NCBI GenBank assembly: GCA_022036555.1
Contig: CM039120.1
Span: forward strand, 18,926,350-18,990,349
Direction: 5' to 3'
DNA: 64,000 bases
Origin: Microstegium vimineum
Lineage: Eukaryota; Streptophyta; Magnoliopsida; Poales; Poaceae
Shown here one piece after another: positions 1 through 10,485 of the stretch. The position numbers and the translations under genes are program-made. A model generated the notes under the pieces. It did no database searches. It was not told where the DNA came from and saw only the letters and a list, made by a program, of their open reading frames with translations. Numbering within the stretch: the first letter of the stretch is position 1; each line of letters begins with the position of its first letter.

Positions 1-187
1 CTTTGTGTTGTCCTGAGGCTCCAGAGGACGGCTGGGAGCTCCGCGACCCAACGGCCTCCGAACTTTTTGAGCCGATTGAAGATCCTCGGCTTGAGCCCAT
101 CCAAGATCATTCCGTAGGTGCGCTCGACCTGCCCGTTCGTTTGGGGGTGCGCGACAGCCGCCCAGTCCACTCAGATCTGACTCCTGT
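1..187 (-). pseudogene. Ty3/gypsy (Tat-type) integrase, C-terminal part of core domain, element D continued
   Basis: The minus strand reads as the end of a gypsy integrase core: a VDWAAVAHPQTNGQVER stretch, whose glutamate is the third catalytic acid of the DDE core, followed by a GMILDGLKPRIF segment and a WVAELPAVLWSLRTT segment. The frame runs off the left edge of the window. At 187 the reading is broken by copia element A and it resumes at 16,868: once A and one copy of CCTGT are removed, the frame continues from the FLDFCD residues into this piece with a single TGA stop between them. It is therefore the downstream half of the gene described at 16,873-17,957. The 3' LTR of element D must lie left of this window. 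Confidence 0.9.
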
Positions 188-2063
188 TGCGAACACATGG
201 TGGATAAGTACCCATGTATGTTCAGCTTTGATGATGAGTGATCATCCAATACATGAGTGTTTCAGTTTGAGTGGCTTACCCTAACCTCTGCGAAAGGAGA
301 AATGTGTGCTTGTCTATCGGCTTGTGGTGTGTAGGTGCTATGCCTAGTAACAATGGTCAATGGTGTGGAGAAGGTCGAGTAGAGGCTTGTCGTGCCGATG
401 GACTGAGAGCGGTGAAGGGCGGAAGCGGGGCTCGGACTGAGGGACCATGGGCGCCAACAGACTAGCTGTGGTGGCTAGTACTTGGCACCGGCGAGTGCGA
501 GAAGACATGGAGGTAGACCGAGTTGACCAAGTCAAGACGGTGGACACGCGAGTCAAGCGGAGGCTCAGGGACTCGGAGTCCGACCGGGCGAAGACAAGGT
601 GGCTCGCGTCGAGTGGTTTGGTGGTTTGGGCCTCAAAACCATCCGTGTCGGTTTCCGAGTTTGGGCCGCAAAACTCGGGGTTCGGTAGTTGAGCCCAAAG
701 CTACCGGTGGCGGGTTTCCTAGGTTTGGACCTCAAAACCTAGGCGGAGCTTCCGTGGAAGCGGGGATGGCACGTGGCGGAATCCTGGAGGTTGCGTCGAG
801 GCAACGACAACTCGCGGCAAGAAGGAGGGCCGTCCATTCAAAATACGGGAGATATTTTCCGGAGCTTGGACTGCAATGCTTAGGCTAGGTAGTTCACTCA
901 ATGTATCTAGGGGGGTCTTTGGGAAATAGCCAAAGCTTGATAAGTAGGGGGTGAAGGGGTATCCCTCATCCTATCTCTTGAACCCTAATTACTTGCCCCC
1001 ACTCTCTCTCTGTCTCTCTAGTTCATGAGATCCCTAGGTTGCTTCCACCAACCTTTGTAAGAACTTGAGTTTGTTGCGAGGAATCAGAGGTCGTAACCTC
1101 GGTAAGCCATGGTGGCTTTGATTTCGTGATTGTGTCCCCGTTTTGCTTGTGTTCTTCGCGTTTTGCTTTTGCTCTCTCTTTTTCCTGAGATGATTTCTCT
1201 TTGTCGAGAGTAGCTTTGCAAAATCCGCTTGAACCAAGTTGTTAGAAATCGTGAGGAGCTTCTTTGCACCGAAGGAATTCCTCTCAAACCTCACGAGTGC
1301 ATAGATCGGGTGATTTCTTTGTGGCGTTCTTCGTTTTGCTCTCTTCTCCCCCAAATCCGAGTGTTCCCGTTTATCCTCTCCAAATTGAGCGATGATTTCT
1401 TCGAGATAGCTCCCCAACTGCACTAGGATAATTCCTACAAAGTTTGGTTGCAGTTGGTGATCATTTGGTTGAGTTTTGGGAAGATTTGGTGGAGAGAAGT
1501 TCATTTTCGCGGGGAATAGTTTTCTGTCTGTGGGCGTCAGACCAAACTGCCTGTGAGCACCGGACCATTGCATGTAGTCCGGTGGCTCTGCTGAGGGTTT
1601 CACTCACGCGTCGGACCAGGCCCGTTAGTCCGACGGTGAGCGTCGGACGAGGTGTCCGGAGGTAGGGTGCTTGCTGTGGTTTTTGCTCTGTGGCGAATGT
1701 GTGCACCGGACCACTTCCTATAGTCCGACGGTAAGCGTCGAACTAGGTGTCCGGAGCCTAGGCACTTACTGCATGTTTTTGGGGTGAGCTCCGGACTTTC
1801 CAAAGTGGGCGTCGGACTACTCCGGTGGTGCTTCGCTATGCACCGGACCAAAGGCACCGGACCACTTCCATTGGTCTGGTGGTCTTGACAGGGTAGTCCG
1901 ACGGTTGCTATTTTCGCCCGTTTTGCCTAGGTTCTTGCCTCTTTCCCTTAGGGTTTGAGAACTTGTGTTTTTGGGTTTCCGGTGATTTTCCTCCACTGCC
2001 GGTGAGCTCTCTTTTCTCCATTTTTGTCTGAACATTTCGAGAGAAATTTGAGGCTCCCATTCG
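188..2063 (+). repeat. 5' LTR of copia A, lacking its last ~40 bp
   Basis: The start matches the reversed solo LTR at 53,539-55,363 and the 3' LTR of copia C at 56,817 (TGC(G/A)AACACATGG). The middle (about 1,540-1,905) holds a dense set of GTCCGACG / CCGGACCA motifs. Compared with those copies, the sequence stops after the CTCCCATTC stretch, so the final ~40 bp ending in GGTCCTTCA and the TGGTATCA primer site are missing before gag starts again at 11,653. It also lacks a ~70-bp segment that the 3' LTR piece has between two near-identical TTTCGAG repeats (16,736-16,815). No coding gene is supported here. Confidence 0.88.
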
Positions 2064-2075
2064 ATGGAATGAAGG

Positions 2076-3225
2076 TGTTGACACCATTTTTCAGCACGTA
2101 TCAAATGAGCTAAAGTTTGACTTGTCAGCGGCCGTTCTCCATCGGCATCGGGAAATCATGAGCCAGTATTTGCCGATGAGAGTATGCTGCGGGAAGACTA
2201 AGTGAGCTGCCGATGGAGGCTGATGGTCCTTGCCGACAAGGGTTAATTGGTGAAGTTGGATAGCTTAAGCTATAAAGTCACTGATGCCAGTTGCCGATAA
2301 AGAAGTATTGCCGATTGCCGATGAGGAGACATTGCCGATTGCCGATGAGGAGGCATTGCCGATTGCTGATGAAGGGTGGTTACCGATTGCTGATAAGGAC
2401 TGATTGGTGAAGACAGTTACCAATACAAGTGGCCGATCGGGAAATATTGCCGATGCCGATGAGTACAAGGTGACTTAGCGTATGATATCAGCGGAAGAGT
2501 ACTGGTGGCCAAATAAGGAAGTCGCGGATTGAAGGGATCTGCCGATGGAAAGTCTCCATCGAAGTGAAGACATAAGGAAACTGGTGATTTTGTACCAGTA
2601 TTATTATAGTAGTTTGAGTCCGACTCTTGCATGAGTTGTTTATTTTCCTTTAAAATAGGTGTGTTTGTTTAGGAAAATAAATATTGTTATTTTAGATCCG
2701 ACTCCTGCGTGAGTCAGTTTCCTTAAAGTTAGGAGTTTGTTTTAGGAAGGATACGAGTCGTGTCTTTGTACAACTCTCCATGCGAGAGTATAAATATGTG
2801 CCCGAGGGCTACGAAAAGAAAAAGAAATCTAATCAATCCAATATCAAACAAACCAATTTTACTCTTATTCTACTTTTTATCGCAATTTACCCTTTTTGCA
2901 TTAGTTATAGCTTTTTAACGAGTTCTTCAAGCTTCGACGGGCTGCATCACCTTGATCTCCGTCAAATCCTTGCAAGTTCCGCGTGGGAGTACCTCTGAGC
3001 CTTGGCATCCGGGCGCATCGCTGTTGCCTCGTTCAGCTCTGCTCTAGTTATCCTGATCAAGCCTCAATCCCAGCATCCGGGCGCATCGCCGTTGTCTGGA
3101 TTGGATCTTGCTCTAGTTATCGTCCTTGTCGATTAACTGGTCAAATCGACTGGCACGCCTCCGGATATCGAATTTTGGGTATAAGCCCGAGGTGTTCGCA
3201 GATCCTGACGCTTTTTGTGTCAACA
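2076..3225 (+). repeat. LTR 1 of element B
   Basis: It begins TGTTGACACC and ends TGTGTCAACA. Against LTR2 it has one 17-bp gap (LTR2 has an extra copy ending GATGCCGAT) and about 14 substitutions, 12 of them in the first ~450 bp and mostly transitions. The first 450 bp contain about 13 GCCGAT motifs, several in short tandem (TTGCCGATTGCCGATGAGGAG). The 3' ~650 bp are almost identical to LTR2. The 20 bp that follow it are a copy of the copia A gag start, not a primer-binding site. Confidence 0.92.
2789..2796 (+). promoter_or_regulatory. TATA box of element B LTR 1
   Basis: TATAAATA lies in the LTR downstream of the motif-rich U3 part and is followed by a CT-poor leader and an AT-rich stretch. 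The same site is at 11,216-11,223 in LTR2. Its position about 710 bp into an LTR of 1,150 bp fits a U3/R boundary, and its orientation sets the sense strand of the element as plus. Confidence 0.6.
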
Positions 3226-3234
3226 GAAGGCGAC

Positions 3235-4524
3235 ATGGAGCGAGGATACGGTATGTCTGGACCCATGATCCAGAATCAACCAACTTCAGCCAACTGCTGG
3301 GGATACGGTATGTCTCCAAGTCTATCTGCTGATTCCAGATTGGTCCAAGATAACCATGCAGGGTGGAAGGTTCCCATGGCATCGGCAACATCTGTACAGC
3401 CGATGGTTCCAGTGATGCATTATGCTACATCTTCTCCAACGGTGCAGTTGCCAACAGGGAATCTGCAAACGGCAATACCCAGAGTGCCGTACGCCCAACC
3501 GCCGGCAAGTCACTTGCCGATACAACAATGCCCAGCAGTTGCGAGTCAACCCATGGTGGCAATGGTTCTTCAAACTGGAACACTTGCTAATCAAGGTAGC
3601 TATGCTGTTGATCATCCGGCGCCACAAGAACGACAGACGTCAGTTGGCTATCAGCCATCGGTAGCTTCTTGGCCAATGCAACAAGGTATGCCGATTGTCA
3701 ATCAATTTGTGTCGGCAATGACTGCTCAAGTTGTGGTGCCCGCGAGTCAAAGTGATCATCCGAGGGCACAACGAGAATAAACATTAGCCGGCTATCAGCT
3801 ATCGGCAAATGCTTGGCCGATGCAACAAGACGTGCCAATAGTTAATCAGCCTATATCGGCAAATTCTTGACCGATGCAACAAGGCATGTCGAGTGTCAAT
3901 CAGCCTACATCGGCCATGGCTGCTCAACCCATGGTACCTACAAATCAAAGCTATCATCCAAGAGTACAAGGGTTGCAAGAGTCCGTTGGCTATCAGCCAT
4001 CGGCAAATTTTTGGCTGATGTAACAAAGCATGCCGAGTGTCAATCAGTCTGTATCGGCAATAGCTGCTCAGCCTATAGTACCCGTAAGTCGAGGCTATCA
4101 TCCGAGTGTACAAGGGCTGCAAGAGTCAGCTAGTTATCATCCATCGGTAAGTCATGTGCCGATGACACCTAATGTAGGTTGGATCGGTCAATTGCCGATT
4201 CAGCAGCAATATGTGCAGCCTGAACACCAAGTGGCAGGAGTTCCGCAGCATCCAGCGAGTCTTCAGGATGAAGTATCGGTACATCAACCGATAAGTACTA
4301 CACCACAATACTCGCAAGTGAACGTGTACAATGAGACATCGGTACAACAACCAATGAGTATGATGCCACAACACAAGCCCGCAAATGTGCAAAATTGCTC
4401 ATCGACAACGCAGCCGATGCATGGTGTTCTAATGACTGGTACTGCGCATGCTCCAATCACGTCAAGTACTTTGACATCAAGGCCTGAAGAAGTACATCAA
4501 CCTACTCAACCAGTAGACATTTAG
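3235..4524 (+). pseudogene. Gln/Pro-rich repeat-coding segment at the start of element B
   Basis: From the ATG at 3,235 the frame reads a low-complexity protein rich in Q, P, S, V and M, with repeated phrases such as GYQPS, WPMQQ, VNQ, SAMAAQ and HPRVQGLQES. The frame meets stops at 3,778, in the 3,868-3,870 region and at 4,021, but the same frame resumes after each, so it is one decayed reading frame ending at 4,522-4,524. The first seven codons (MERGYG region) come from sequence shared with the gag start of copia A (20 bp identical), so the true start of the original protein is unclear. I recognise no domain. The place, between LTR and gag tail, is where the N-terminal half of a Tat gag would sit, and it may be a leader or gag N-terminal extension. 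All the common gag core residues are missing. Confidence 0.6.
3642..4165 (+). repeat. About 3.5 tandem copies of a ~145-185 bp unit in element B
   Basis: Units start near 3,642 (GTTGGCTATCAGCCATCGG), 3,785 (AGCCGGCTATCAGCTATCGG), 3,985 (GTTGGCTATCAGCCATCGG) and 4,130 (GCTAGTTATCATCCATCGG). Each carries CCAATGCAACAA-like, GTCAATCAG and TATCATCCGAG blocks in the same order. The second unit is longer because an inner part is doubled. Each unit contains several GCCGAT or ATCGGC sites and codes for a ~50-60 residue repeat in the decayed frame above. Confidence 0.75.
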
Positions 4525-4533
4525 AGTTGCCCA

Positions 4534-5990
4534 TTGGTTAATCAGCCGATGCATAATATTCAACAGGTTGGTGCTGATGATTGGTCGATTGCTCCGGCCT
4601 GTTTAGTACAAAGATGTGAAGAAGTGTCTGCATCTGTTCAGTCAGTTAATGAGTCTGCGCATCAAAAAAATCAAGACACAAGGGTGTTTTCGACCGAGGA
4701 AAGGGAAGCTTTAGACTTGGACGAAGAACCAAGTATCAACGATGCTGAATTAGAAAGTTTCACCTTTGATATCACAGAGGCCGATCAGGACGTTAAATCA
4801 TTCGAGCCCAGAAAGACTCGGAATGCAACGGTGCTCTTCGTTGGACAAGGGGACTCCGAGTCAGATGAGGAGGTGAACGTCGGCACTGTTGAATGGGTGA
4901 AAGATGAGGAGTCGGTACCTGGTGCGCTCGGCCAGAAAAAGACTGGAAAGTTTACCTTCGATGTCACGAAGGCCGATGGGATATTTGACCTATTGTTTCA
5001 GGAAAGGCGAATTCAGCTAGCCCCTAATCAGGTAATTCCATCGACCGAAGAACTCAAGGAGACCAGGTACTGCAAGTGGCACAACGCGACTTCTCATAGT
5101 ACCAATGACTGCAAAGTGTTCAGGCGGCAGTTGCAGTCAGAGATTGACTCTGGACGAATCAAGTTTGAAAATTATAGAGTCCAGAAGCCGATGGAGGTTG
5201 ATCAGCGCCCGTTTCCAAATAATATGGTGGAAACCACTGGAAAGACTAAGGTGCTGACATCGGATGCGGCAAGAAAAAGTGCATCGGTAGATCCTGATCA
5301 TCAAGTGGCTGAACATGATGTAGAAAAGTTTGCCGATGACAGGAAAGGCAAGAGAGTTGTCGATGGCGGTAGCAGTACCAGAAGGGCTCCCGGTGTTGCA
5401 ATCACGCACAAACAACCGAGGCAAGAGTATCGGCAATCTCAAAAGGAGCGACATCGGCAGGAAGAGAAGGAACAGGAACAACTTTGGCAGAAGGACCACT
5501 GGAGGTGTCCCTTCTTCGTTCACTGTTGGGAAGAAGGCATTAAGTTACCTACTGCCGATAACTGTCCTGAATGCAACGGGTACTACACTGCCGATCGGTT
5601 AGGTAAGAAACCTTGTCTTAATGATCGAGCACCTAGGTACACCAAGCCGCCCAGAGAAAAGAAATCGGCACACAGCCGACTGGGGGGCAAGCTCGCTGCA
5701 CATCACAGGCTTGGCAGGTGAGTTGATCAAGAGGAAAGTGAAGAGCTAACCATGGTGAGAGTACCCGATGAGGAAGTACTTTCTAGAGATTCAAATATTG
5801 GAAGGAGTGCCAATGTGAGTGATGAAAGGCAGCATCAGCTTGTCTGGAAAACCAAACTCCCTCAGTAGTGCCCTAAGGGTTTAACAAAGACTTAGAAGAG
5901 AAGAATCCAGCGTGAGCGCCGAAATGTCCTATATGACAATGTTCCTTCAAAGGAAAAGCAGTGGAGGCCAAAGCGCAAGGATGGAGGGCC
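4534..5990 (+). pseudogene. Tat-type gypsy gag, C-terminal part (element B)
   Basis: The frame 4,534-5,721 codes for about 395 residues: an acidic first half (EEREALDLDEEPSIND, DSESDEEVN), then a Cys/His block of the kind CKWHNATSHSTNDCKVFRRQ (about residues 188-207) and a second Cys-rich block (CPFFVHCWEEG...CPECNGYY, about residues 324-345). The first block is the hallmark of Tat/RIRE2-type gag; between them lies a basic Q/E/R-rich stretch. After the stop at 5,719 the frame can be followed in pieces through LTKT*KRRIQRERR (about 5,878-5,920) to about 5,990, the region that leads into protease in autonomous relatives. Protease itself is absent. The gag assembly domain is also missing, so the product could at most bind nucleic acid. 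Confidence 0.8.
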
Positions 5991-6645
5991 ATCGGCAGAT
6001 GTCAATGTATTGCCGATGGAATGACCGAAGTTGATGATTTTGGACATGCTAAGGAGCAGTACTCGGCAAACTTTGGCGGTTCTAATTACTGCACTTGACG
6101 GCACCAGTTGTTTGAGCAAATAGTTCTAGTATCAAAAGCAGCACGACCGGTGAATTTGTTAGCTGCCAGAGGAGAATGATTGGAAGAGTGATTCTGCCGT
6201 GCTTGTGTGCGGTAATGTGTGATGCAAGTATTTTAGAGTATGAAACCTCATTGCCGATTATTGCTACAATTGGGTCTGCTAAAGAGTTGGGGTTACTCAG
6301 AGAGGATTCTAGCCGATTTGATAAGTCATGGTGTCGGTAATGGTTGCCGATGACTAGGTAAAAGAGTTTGCCGATGGTACTCTGGTATGAAGGTTGATTC
6401 TACCGATTGGGACTAAGTTCTAAGCTTGGAAAATGATTTCTTAATTGGGGAAGTCCTTATCGGATAAGACAGCCTGCTCACAGCAATGCTTACATTCTAG
6501 AAACTCTCGAAGGAGTCAACGTATAGCGTGCTCGTTTGAATGCCGATGAAAGTTATAGCACATCGGTAAAAGCGTATAAACATTATATTACAGAGCAAAA
6601 TCAAATGTCAATGTTACATTTGCCGACGTGACAGAATTTAACAAG
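5991..6645. other. Non-coding spacer of element B between gag tail and antisense gene
   Basis: No reading frame of note is present on either strand. It replaces the whole of pol. It holds seven scattered GCCGAT / ATCGGC motifs counted by eye, for example at 6,010, 6,251, 6,312 and 6,346, in both intact and one-base variant forms. The right edge meets the stop codon of the antisense gene at 6,646. Confidence 0.6.
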
Positions 6646-9600
6646 TTACAACAGGGAGTGGATAACCGATATCGCACGCAGGCGAATTTGTTCTATTTCT
6701 GCTATCTCCCTAGCATCCTCATCGGCAGAGCCTTCAACCGACTTGATCTTTTTCTTCAGAGTGATGGCTTGTCGGGCATTACTGTCCCTCTCTTGTCGCA
6801 GAGCTTTGATGGTGTCGGGAAGTTGAGCTCTCTTCTGGCTGACTGCATTCAAAGATTCTTCGACCTGTCTCAGCTCGGCTTGCAGCTCTTCCTTTCTTGC
6901 CGATAGCTGGTTGAAAGCCTGTTCAAGCTCAGTGCCGGAAGCTTCCACTTGGCCGATGTTCTTGTGCTTCTCATCGGCAGTTTGCTTAAACCTAAGCATT
7001 TCCTCCATAAGTTTCGATTGAGCATTCCTATTGGCGATACGGCTTGAGATCCGTTGATATTGAAGTCGGCGACTCTCAAGGAAGGCTGCTTGAAGGAGGA
7101 TCTCTTCTGCATCGGTGGGTAGTTGGCCTTGGAGACCCTTGAAGACTGTTCTTGCCGCGTTTGAATCTTGGACGAGCTGTGACGTATCTTGTTGCAGCAA
7201 GGAAAGCAGTGCTTCGAGTTTGGACTTGACCGCTGCCGATAGAGTTGGGACAGAGCTTTCTTCCTCTTCATCATCATTAGGAATATCGATAGCAAAGGAG
7301 AATAAGCTGTCGGCTCGAATGGGGCCTTCTTGGTGCTCCTCCTCGTCCTGGGGGTTGATGCCGAAGGAGAATAGGCTGTCTGGGGAGTCTTGGGCCTGAA
7401 AGTGAAGAAGTTAAAATGTACCGATCATAAAGCTATACTATGAATTTTTAGGTGACCAACTTACCATCTTGAAGCGGATTTCTTGCCTGGGACTTGGCAT
7501 GTTGGAGGGTCCAACCTCATCTTGGGAATCGACAACAGTTGCCGATGAATGAGCTTCTGTTGCTGAAGCTGTTGGTGCTGGTGGCGTTGTTGTCGGCATT
7601 GCTTCCGACGTAGTAGCTGGTTCCTTTGGTGGCGACGCCGTTCTTTCATCGGAAATCTCGGCTGGTGAAGGTGCCGATGCCGATGTCGCCACCGCTGCTG
7701 CAGCAAGTAGAGTCGCCCCCTGGTTAGGGTTTTCATCTGGTGTAGGCACTGGTGCCGATACTGATGCCATTTGTTCCTGTGGTGGCGACGCCATGCTCTC
7801 ATCGGGAATTTCGGCCGGTGCCGATGCCGATGCCGCCTCCGCCACTGCAGCAGGTGGAGTTGTCTCCTGGTCAGGGACGTCATCCAGTGGATGATCAGGA
7901 ATTGGAGCCGATGACGGTCCTGCTGGTGGCGCATTGGTAGTTGGTGGTACAGTTGGAGCCGATGGCGAAGATGGGCTATCTAGCCTTAGATGCCTCTTCT
8001 TTCTTGGCGCAGCAGCAGGAGAACCAACCCGTTTTGATGAAGACTGGGGGGCATCGGCAGCAGAACTTGAAGGTGCTTGTCTGCTTGGAGCAGTTGTCGA
8101 TGACCTCATTGTCTGAAAATATAATGCAAGTTATATAAAATAAAATATTGCCGATGGGACATTATGTAATCAGCGTGAGTGAAGATGAGTTTACTGCAAA
8201 CACCCATGTCAGGGCAGCAGCAGTGGCCGATGTAGCCTTGGCTTTTGCAGGTGTCGGTGTAGGTACCTGTTGAGGAGTGAAGGCAGCTAACGTGAGGGCT
8301 TTGTTGCCGATGAGTGATACAGGACTCATCATCCGAAGTTTAAAGGGCTTGCCGCTCCTGCTCATCGGAGGGATCGGATCGTCAACCTGCTGAGTGTGAA
8401 GGGGTCAGATGCCGATGCTAGGGGTAAAGTGGTAAAGGACGCATCGGAATAAAACTTACCGTGTCATCAGGAATGATGTGATCGACGTCAATTATGTTCT
8501 GATAGTAGTGCGACGACTTGGCAAACAGCTGACACCTCCATTCTTGCCACCAAGCCTTGTACTCATTTGTAATGAAGGAGGTTGGTGACCAGGAGGACAG
8601 ATCAAGGTCTGCCACATCGGCACTGGGAGGAAGGTTGACAACCTTGTTCCAATCTAGAGTGCTGAAGAATGTTTGCCTCGGCTTCACCACTTTGGAATAG
8701 CAGAGCTTGATTGGCAGTTGGCCAAATGCCAGTTGTCTCGCTGCTACCGATGGGTAGTAGAATTCAAACGATGGAGGGGTATTCTTCCCAGATCCGAAGA
8801 TGTTCACTGGGATGGCACGATGAACAATACTGGCCTTCATGATTGTTTGGTTTTCAGGCACATTCCCATCGTTAAGATTGAATAGCAATGGAAGTTGGTT
8901 GTCTTCGTCGGCATATGGCCACCAGAGCCGTTCTGTGGCAGGAATTCCATTATAAAACTTCGGAAAGAATAGACCGAATTGCTCCGCATTGGCATCGGTC
9001 CCTGGCAATACTATAATGGCCTCTCCAAAGTTGAGTGGAGGGCGAGTTGCCGATTCATCATCCCTACACTGATGATCTTCCGATATGTCCCTCGGGAATC
9101 GTTGAGCGAACAAGTCAAACTGAAGCGCTTTCTGCATCAGTGCGTTTAGCCACATGTTGATAAACCACCAGGGACCTCCAAGGTTGCCGATGTGCTCACC
9201 TAGTAGTAACTTCTGGGACACTTGATGGAGAAGGCGATATACCGATCCAAGAAGATATCTGCCTAGGGGAAGTCTTGTCCCATCGGCAAGTAGCTCAGCT
9301 GCTGGAAGATGCATGGTAGTGGGTCCAACTGCCCTGCTGCAGAAAATGAATTTTTCCAGCCACATATTCAGAAACGTGGCGTGCTCCCGCTGGTTTACCG
9401 ATCCTGTCTTCTGGTATTCGTGAATATAACCTGTCTAGCCGCCGATGTTCCGGGTGTTCACCTTGTACTCAGCTTTTCTGTTGAATAAGGTGAAAGTATC
9501 GGCAGAGGAGACATCCAATCCGGTCAACATATGGACATCGGCAAGGGTAGGGGTGGCTGGTCCATGTCGGAATAGGAAGGCGTTCATAGTGTCAGACCAG

Positions 9601-10059
9601 AAGTAGGAGGCAGCTATCAGCATGTTCTCATTTCTCTCCATATCGGCAATGGAAAGCCGGATGCATTGATCCAAATTGCGCTCTTGCCAATAAACTTGTT
9701 GCGCCCTAGCGACCCTGAGGTACTAGTTCTTCCACCCTTTGGTGGGCTTGGGCCATGAGCGGAAGACATCTTTCCATAGTTCTAAACTGAAGCATTCAGA
9801 TCTGAATGGAATCCGGTTGGTTTCCGCGTTGATTATGAAGCTGGGATCAGGATTGCCCATGGGGCCTAGGCAGCTGAAGTTGGACTGGGCGAGGGGGATC
9901 ACTACCTTGTTGTACAGTTCCTAGGGTTCAAAGAAAAGGAAGAAAAGAAATCAAAAGAGGAAAAAGGAAGATTCTAGATTTGTACGGAGAAAGAACCAGC
10001 AGAGGATTGGACGAGAAGGAAGGTGGATTTACCTTGGGGATACCGACCTGGATCACCAT
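6646..10059 (-). pseudogene. Antisense spliced gene for a plant-mobile-domain (PMD) protein in element B
   Basis: Five exons can be drawn on the minus strand: 10,059-10,033 (from the only in-frame ATG seen, MVIQVG; the frame is open further upstream), 9,920-8,460, 8,386-8,195, 8,112-7,465 and 7,395-6,646. Each intron is short (74-112 bp) with GT...AG borders and phase 0 joins, for example GTAAGT at 8,459 and 7,464. The large exon codes for an aminotransferase-like plant mobile domain: RLSIADMERNENMLIAASYFWS, the HGPATPTLADVHMLTGLDV block and a GGPWWFINMWLNALMQ block. Exon 4 is a Ser/Pro/Ala-rich linker; exon 5 has two DSLFSF repeats, an acidic patch and a long coiled coil (QRISSRIANRNAQSKL onward). 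About 1,025 residues in all. Only two nonsense codons interrupt it, both TAG in place of TGG (9,723-9,725 and 9,435-9,437), so it decayed recently. PMD proteins of host genes (MAIN/MAIL1 group) act in nuclear silencing and development; the role of the transposon version is unknown. Transcription would start within or near LTR2. Confidence 0.85.
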
Positions 10060-10471
10060 TGGAGCAGGAGGAGTGCTTGCAGTTCGTCCTTGGGTTGCAG
10101 AACTGTTGCTCAGGCTCAGACTGGTGCTCTTCAGAGGCGCTGCCAGAGGTTGAAGACGAAGGCGGAGTGTGAAAGTGAAAGTGGACTCAGGGTAAAAAGG
10201 TAGATTGGATCCTGGTAACTTTTATAAACTTACTCAGGGGTATTTTGGGGCTTCGGTTCGCACTGTGCAGGAATATGGAGAAATCCGCAGTAGATACGCG
10301 CGATGATTGAGGGAATTTGCAACTGTTTGTGCTACAATTGAGGGATCTTATTATTAAATTGCAGTTCCACGCGCGGGGATCGAGGAAACTGTGCATTTAT
10401 CTCGAAGGTAACGGCTACAGCAACGGCTACAGTAGAAAGAATTTCGGCACGTAAAGTATTATACGCTCCGA

Positions 10472-10485
10472 AACTGGGGGGCATG
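10472..10485 (+). other. Polypurine tract of element B
   Basis: The purine-rich AAACTGGGGGGCATG stretch sits immediately upstream of LTR2 (TGTTGACACC), where plus-strand DNA synthesis is primed. A G-rich tract of this form is common in Tat-clade gypsy elements. Confidence 0.7.

Noticed and set aside
2281..2360. Tandem TTGCCGAT units considered as a stand-alone microsatellite
   Set aside because: The same motif is dispersed over the whole element at irregular spacing, so a local slippage origin cannot explain the pattern.
7461..7934. 157-codon Arg/His/Gln-rich frame
   Set aside because: Shadow of exon 4 of the antisense PMD gene in another frame.
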